Assembly: GCA_039028895.1 (NCBI GenBank)
Contig: JBCCHF010000033.1
Coordinates: 1 to 64,000, forward strand
Source: JAHDCJ01 sp039028895
Lineage (GTDB): Bacteria > Bacteroidota > Bacteroidia > Chitinophagales > Saprospiraceae
Direction of reading: 5' to 3'
DNA length: 64,000 bases
The notes under the pieces are model-generated. The model was not told the DNA's origin. It ran no database searches and saw only the letters and a program-made list of their open reading frames with translations. The translations under genes and the position numbers were made by a program. This document shows positions 59,990-64,000 of the stretch, piece by piece (position 1 is the first letter of the stretch; every line of letters starts with the position of its first letter).

Positions 59990-62900
59990 TTATTGAACCT
60001 GGTCAGTTGAATTAATTTTGAAAAGTTTTGGAGCACGGTCATTAATGGTCGCAAAAATATAGGGCTCGCCATTGATCTGCAGACCGAGTAGATTTTTGAC
60101 ATCTCCTCTGATGAAAAATCCGGATTCCCGATTTTCAATCCTTTTGAATTGACCATTGGCTTCATTCAGAAGCACATGTCCAAAGCTGGCATCCAATTTT
60201 GAAAACTGGGGCTGGAATCCTGAATCGTTTCCTCCAAGGATTAAATCATTTCTGCCATCTCCATTGAGATCAGTACAGTAAATATCGCATACACAAGAAA
60301 ACTGAACTTCCTTAGGAAGCGGTATGACATCGAATTGTCCTTCGCCATTATTGAGTGCCACGGCCGATTTAAAGTAGTTACCTTCCAAAACGGTGGCTTT
60401 TGATAGAATTTCTTTTGGAAACAACTCCTGGATGGACTTACTTGCGTAGGCCGTATGTCTTAAGTTTTCTTTTTTCAGGCTAACAACCTGTCCTGTTAAT
60501 TCCTTTTTCATGGCTACAGGTTTGTCTTTGTTGTCAACCACATAAGTTGCAATTTTTTCGGTAGTTTGATTTTGATCGAAATCGTATATCCACAATTTGG
60601 CAGGAGCTTCTTTAGTACCTGAAAAGTAAAAGTTTTCACCTCTGTTACCCAATATAAAATCCATATCACCATCACCATCAACATCATCAGATTCAATAGT
60701 GTACCACCACCCCTTTTTCTCTTCCAGATTAGATGATACTTGTGAAAATTTACCATCATTAAGACTATAAATCTTTGGTGACATCCATTCTCCTACAATC
60801 ACAAGTTCAGGTGATGGATCGCCAAGAATATTTACAATTTTCGCATCTGTAATCATGCCAAGTGTTTCAAAATCGGGTGCTACTGTTTTGGTAACATTGG
60901 TAAAATTGCCTTTACCATCATTTTCATACACATAACTTCTTGGGGACGTTCCATAGTTATTAGGGATACTCCTTGATCCGACAAACAAATCAATATCTCC
61001 ATCACCCTCAAGGTCAAAGGTTACAATGCAGGAGGTGTTAAATCCATTTTTAGGTATACCTCTGATACTCCATTTGAATTTTCCGGTGCCATCATTTAAA
61101 TAAAGGCGATCTTGGAAAATCAAGGCCCCGTAAGGTTGGTTGTTTCCACCAGCACCCACAAAAATATCAAGATCGCCGTCTCCATCGGCGTCAAAAAGTT
61201 TGGCTGCAGTATCTTCCAAGTTGGCTTCATTCGCAAATCCGGAGTCTTCAAGTTTTTCAAAGCCAGCTTCCGTTTGGAGGTATATGCTTGCAGAGATGCC
61301 AGCTGCCCCTCCGATAAACAAGTCAGTTTTTCCATCTCCGTTAACATCTCCTGTTGCTGCAACGGGTCCTTCTTTAGACAACATTTTCTGGATTAAGCCT
61401 TCCTGAAAAAAATCAACATAGGTATCTTCTTCCTGTGTGTGGAAATTGCTTGCCTGCTCCATAAGCATAGGATCAAATTCCCGAGTCTTTGGGAAAGCAT
61501 TAACATCTACTTTTTCTACTTTCGAAATGTCGATTGCCAGCAAGGTATCGACAGGTGGATTTGAAAAAACAGAACGTGTCCTGTCAGGCCAGGTAATGAT
61601 CATTGAGTCAATTGATGCTGCTGTTCCAAGTCCGAAAACCATATCATAGGCAATTGAAGACTGGAACCCCCGAGATGGGATTAACTGGAAATTTATATCC
61701 TGTTTATTTGAGTAAATATTTACTTTTGCGCCAATGGCAAAAGTATTCTTGTCACTCCCTTTAAGTCTTAACCTCAGGTAATGGTTGTCGGTCAATTGGT
61801 CGGCTTTGTTCTCAAATAAAAATGCCTCTGCCATTAAGTTGTTGACTACGAGATCCAGATCACCATCATTATCCAGATCCGCATAGGCGGCACCTGCTGA
61901 AAAGGTTTCCTGGTCAAATCCAGATTGGTAACCTGCATCATCAAAAGTAAGGTTACCGTTATTTTTAAAGAACTTATTAATCTGGGGATTTGACGGCATT
62001 TTGTCGATTACATCCTGGATGTCTTCTTTTTCCCCGGTAAGGGCCAATTTCTGAACTACATCATTGGCAAAAAAGTCGATAAAATCCTGATCCGTTACAT
62101 CATGATAAACCCCATTACAGATATAGATATCGCGAAAACCATCATTATCCGCATCAAACATTAGTGCTCCCCAACTCCAATCTGAAGCAGCAACCCCGCT
62201 GTACCATGAGATCTCGCTAAATGACTGGTCTTTATTATTTAACTGAAGTGTGTTGTGCATAAATTGATGATAAAAGTCTTTCTTCTGTTTCAAGAGATAG
62301 ACCTGATAATCTTCAAAAAGTGTAGTCGTTTTCCTCCGATAATCTTCTGAAGGCAGCATTTCGGTAACGAAAATTTCAGGGTAACCATCATTATTGATAT
62401 CCGCCATGTCTGCTCCCATTGAGGCGAGGCTCAGGCGCTCCATCCAATCTTTGATCTCTTCATTGAAAGTACCATCTCCTTGATTGACATACAGGTAATC
62501 CCTTTCATAAAAATCATTGGATACATAAAGGTCAGGCAAGTGATCTTCATTAATATCTCCAACAGTAATCCCTAGTCCGAATCCGATCAGGCTGCCATAA
62601 ATTCCCGCTTCTCTAGTGACGTCTACAAAGCTGCCATTGTCATTTCTGAGGAGCTTATCCCCTCCGCCTTTAAGGAAATCCTTGACTGGCCAATCTTCTG
62701 CATAAAGCTCACGATGGTTGTCATAATTAAGCGTATTGACTGGCATGAAACTGTTGTTTAGCATATAGCAGTCAAGATCACCATCAAGATCGTAATCGAA
62801 AAATGCGGCATGGGTGGTATAACCACTTTCATTGAGGTTGTAGGCGGCTGCATTTTCAGTAAAGGTTTGATCCTGATTATTAATAAACAGTTCATTTTGC

Positions 62901-63319
62901 TGATCGTCGCCTTTGACATAGCCGGCATTACATACATAAATGTCGAGCCAGCCATCGTGGTTGATATCTATCATTACCACCCCGGTACTCCAGGCTTTTG
63001 TACCACCTACTCCTGCTTTTTCAGTGATGTCTTCAAACTCCAGATTACCCTTATTCAAATAAAGTTTGTTTTGGCCCATATTACTTGTAAAAAAGATATC
63101 TGCCAATCCATCGTTATTGATATCTCCAGTTGAGACACCGCCTCCGTTATAAAAATTTCTATAGCTGAAAATGTTGAAATCTTCGGTGTTCTCAATTTCA
63201 TTGGAAAAGGTAATGCCTGAATGGTTTGAAGGCACCAGTCTAAATAACTTATCGCCTGTCGGTTCAGAAGTGCAACCTGACAAAAGAAAGAGCGCGAATA
63301 GGATGAAGACTATTCTCAT
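59990..63319 (-). CDS. Giant FG-GAP/VCBS and ASPIC/UnbV lipoprotein (copy 1)
   Basis: A 1109-residue paralogue of the preceding protein with the same order: lipoprotein signal (RIVFILFALFLLSGC), FG-GAP blades (GDINNDGLADIFFTSN, DINHDGWLDIYVCN, GDVNGDGKTDLFIGG), a mid ASPIC/UnbV module (IPSRGFQSSIAYDMVFGLG), then more blades. ATG 63319 fits the signal; an in-frame start at 63439 would add 40 residues across a terminator hairpin and is rejected. First gene after the SusD-like gene; a terminator lies between them, so partial read-through or an internal promoter is expected. Confidence 0.85.
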   Translation of the reverse strand: MRIVFILFALFLLSGCTSEPTGDKLFRLVPSNHSGITFSNEIENTEDFNIFSYRNFYNGGGVSTGDINNDGLADIFFTSNMGQNKLYLNKGNLEFEDITEKAGVGGTKAWSTGVVMIDINHDGWLDIYVCNAGYVKGDDQQNELFINNQDQTFTENAAAYNLNESGYTTHAAFFDYDLDGDLDCYMLNNSFMPVNTLNYDNHRELYAEDWPVKDFLKGGGDKLLRNDNGSFVDVTREAGIYGSLIGFGLGITVGDINEDHLPDLYVSNDFYERDYLYVNQGDGTFNEEIKDWMERLSLASMGADMADINNDGYPEIFVTEMLPSEDYRRKTTTLFEDYQVYLLKQKKDFYHQFMHNTLQLNNKDQSFSEISWYSGVAASDWSWGALMFDADNDGFRDIYICNGVYHDVTDQDFIDFFANDVVQKLALTGEKEDIQDVIDKMPSNPQINKFFKNNGNLTFDDAGYQSGFDQETFSAGAAYADLDNDGDLDLVVNNLMAEAFLFENKADQLTDNHYLRLRLKGSDKNTFAIGAKVNIYSNKQDINFQLIPSRGFQSSIAYDMVFGLGTAASIDSMIITWPDRTRSVFSNPPVDTLLAIDISKVEKVDVNAFPKTREFDPMLMEQASNFHTQEEDTYVDFFQEGLIQKMLSKEGPVAATGDVNGDGKTDLFIGGAAGISASIYLQTEAGFEKLEDSGFANEANLEDTAAKLFDADGDGDLDIFVGAGGNNQPYGALIFQDRLYLNDGTGKFKWSIRGIPKNGFNTSCIVTFDLEGDGDIDLFVGSRSIPNNYGTSPRSYVYENDGKGNFTNVTKTVAPDFETLGMITDAKIVNILGDPSPELVIVGEWMSPKIYSLNDGKFSQVSSNLEEKKGWWYTIESDDVDGDGDMDFILGNRGENFYFSGTKEAPAKLWIYDFDQNQTTEKIATYVVDNKDKPVAMKKELTGQVVSLKKENLRHTAYASKSIQELFPKEILSKATVLEGNYFKSAVALNNGEGQFDVIPLPKEVQFSCVCDIYCTDLNGDGRNDLILGGNDSGFQPQFSKLDASFGHVLLNEANGQFKRIENRESGFFIRGDVKNLLGLQINGEPYIFATINDRAPKLFKINSTDQVQ

Positions 63320-63404
63320 GAAATGGTGGGTTTTCCTGAATCTTTGATAAATGGTTGGTCGAAAAACGACACCTAAATTTACGGCAAATAGAGATACCTG
63401 AAAA

Positions 63405-63433
63405 ATGAAAGGCCACCCAATTTTGGGTGGCCT
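63405..63433 (-). terminator. Terminator after the SusD-like gene
   Basis: An 11-bp stem, AGGCCACCCAA (63410-63420) with TTGGGTGGCCT (63423-63433), and a tight loop. On the minus strand it is followed by TTTCATTTTTC. It separates the SusD-like gene from the long glycoside operon and may attenuate rather than fully stop transcription. Confidence 0.65.
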
Positions 63434-63489
63434 ATTCATTTATTTTATCGAATTAAAAATCCTATCGAAACAGGAAATTTTTTCCGCTT

Positions 63490-64000
63490 TTAGTACCCTG
63501 GGTTTTGAGTCAGATTTGGATTTGACGCAAGCGCCAATGCAGGAATCGGGAATAACACTCTGTATGATTCAGAGGCTGGTTTTTCCTGCCAGGCATCATT
63601 AAACTTGCTAAAACGGACCAGGTCTGTACGACGGTAGCCTTCCCAGTATAGTTCACGGCCTCTTTCATCAAGCATAGCAGCTTCATCAAGAGATGCCAGG
63701 TCTGGAGCACCACGGAGGTCTCTAAGATCATTAACCATCATCATGGCCTGAGCTGTTTCACCTTTACGCATTAAAGCTTCTGCTTTCATGAGATAGGCAT
63801 CTGCATAACGCATCAAAACGTACTTTGAATTATCAACAGTTGCAGGGTGATATTTCATGACACGGATACCCTTGTCAGTACCAGCACCAGCTAGAGGCAC
63901 ATCACGTGTAAAGAACAAAGGAAGTGAGGTACGAGAGTCGATAGTTTCAGTACCATCATCATTGTACTGCTGTCCAAAAAGAAGGCCTAAACCTATTCCT
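63490..64000 (-). CDS. SusD/RagB-family nutrient-binding lipoprotein, C-terminal part (continues beyond window)
   Basis: The frame is open to the window end, giving about 169 C-terminal residues. The SusD signature is clear: YVLMRYADAYLMKAEALMRK, then LDERGRELYWEGYRRTDLVR and the end LASNPNLTQNPGY. SusD proteins sit on the outer membrane as lids of SusC TonB-dependent transporters and bind glycans. The N-terminus, and the SusC gene expected upstream, lie outside the window. Confidence 0.93.
   Translation of the reverse strand, partial: GIGLGLLFGQQYNDDGTETIDSRTSLPLFFTRDVPLAGAGTDKGIRVMKYHPATVDNSKYVLMRYADAYLMKAEALMRKGETAQAMMMVNDLRDLRGAPDLASLDEAAMLDERGRELYWEGYRRTDLVRFSKFNDAWQEKPASESYRVLFPIPALALASNPNLTQNPGY

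Noticed and set aside
63320..63439. Forty-residue N-terminal extension of the first FG-GAP lipoprotein
   Set aside because: It would run through a terminator hairpin and place the lipoprotein signal in the interior; ATG 63319 begins a standard lipoprotein signal.

Overview
The window looks like chromosome from a free-living member of the Bacteroidota, most likely a Cytophagales-type bacterium (the order is an inference). The signs are secreted proteins with type IX secretion (T9SS) C-terminal domains of both the A type (369-4019, 26877-27761) and the gliding-motility/B type (6357-13469), a SusD-family lipoprotein, a PUR-family protein, a long NusB, few Shine-Dalgarno-like sites, and -7 boxes of the form TAnnTTTG. 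I saw no rRNA or tRNA gene, CRISPR array, prophage or insertion sequence.

Layout. 1-4120: the tail of a membrane protein, then a large secreted BNR/PKD protein. 4294-6351: a small decayed island holding a broken alpha/beta hydrolase, a broken methyltransferase and an antitoxin/Doc toxin pair whose toxin is ruined by stop codons. 6357-13469: a 2370-residue SprB-like surface protein with about 18 repeats. 13894-21165: housekeeping genes (deoxynucleoside kinase, gatC, orphan LolD-like ATPase, cobalamin adenosyltransferase, XTP pyrophosphatase, branched-chain aminotransferase), plus an ECF-type sigma factor followed by a protein that joins a cytoplasmic N-terminus, one membrane helix, a long linker and an outer-membrane barrel. 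21176-25285: a tight operon of fatty-aldehyde-type dehydrogenase, UMF1-type MFS transporter and sphingosine-1-phosphate-lyase-like enzyme. 25352-31383: envelope proteins, including a TonB-dependent receptor. 31400-37223: thioesterase, esterase, DnaG, PUR protein and an ABC exporter. 37420-46004: nusB, two tandem OmpA proteins with thrombospondin-3 repeats, then DUF1573-yajC-ybbR-coaE-traB and trxB.

46001-64000 is one long minus-strand run that reads as a polysaccharide/oligosaccharide utilisation locus for alpha-glucosides, probably including trehalose. It holds a SusD-like lipoprotein (cut by the window end), two giant FG-GAP/ASPIC lipoproteins, an aldo/keto reductase, an exported GH65 enzyme, a vanadium-haloperoxidase/PAP2-like lipoprotein, a Gfo/Idh/MocA oxidoreductase, a cytoplasmic GH13 alpha-glucosidase, an MFS transporter, a GH37 trehalase and an SGNH hydrolase. 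Genes overlap or lie a few bases apart, so most are probably co-transcribed.

The least ordinary items are the trans-envelope sigma-partner protein, the sphingolipid-breakdown-like operon, the split repeat in the giant adhesin, a double inverted repeat lying over a consensus promoter at 41605-41649, and the decayed toxin island.
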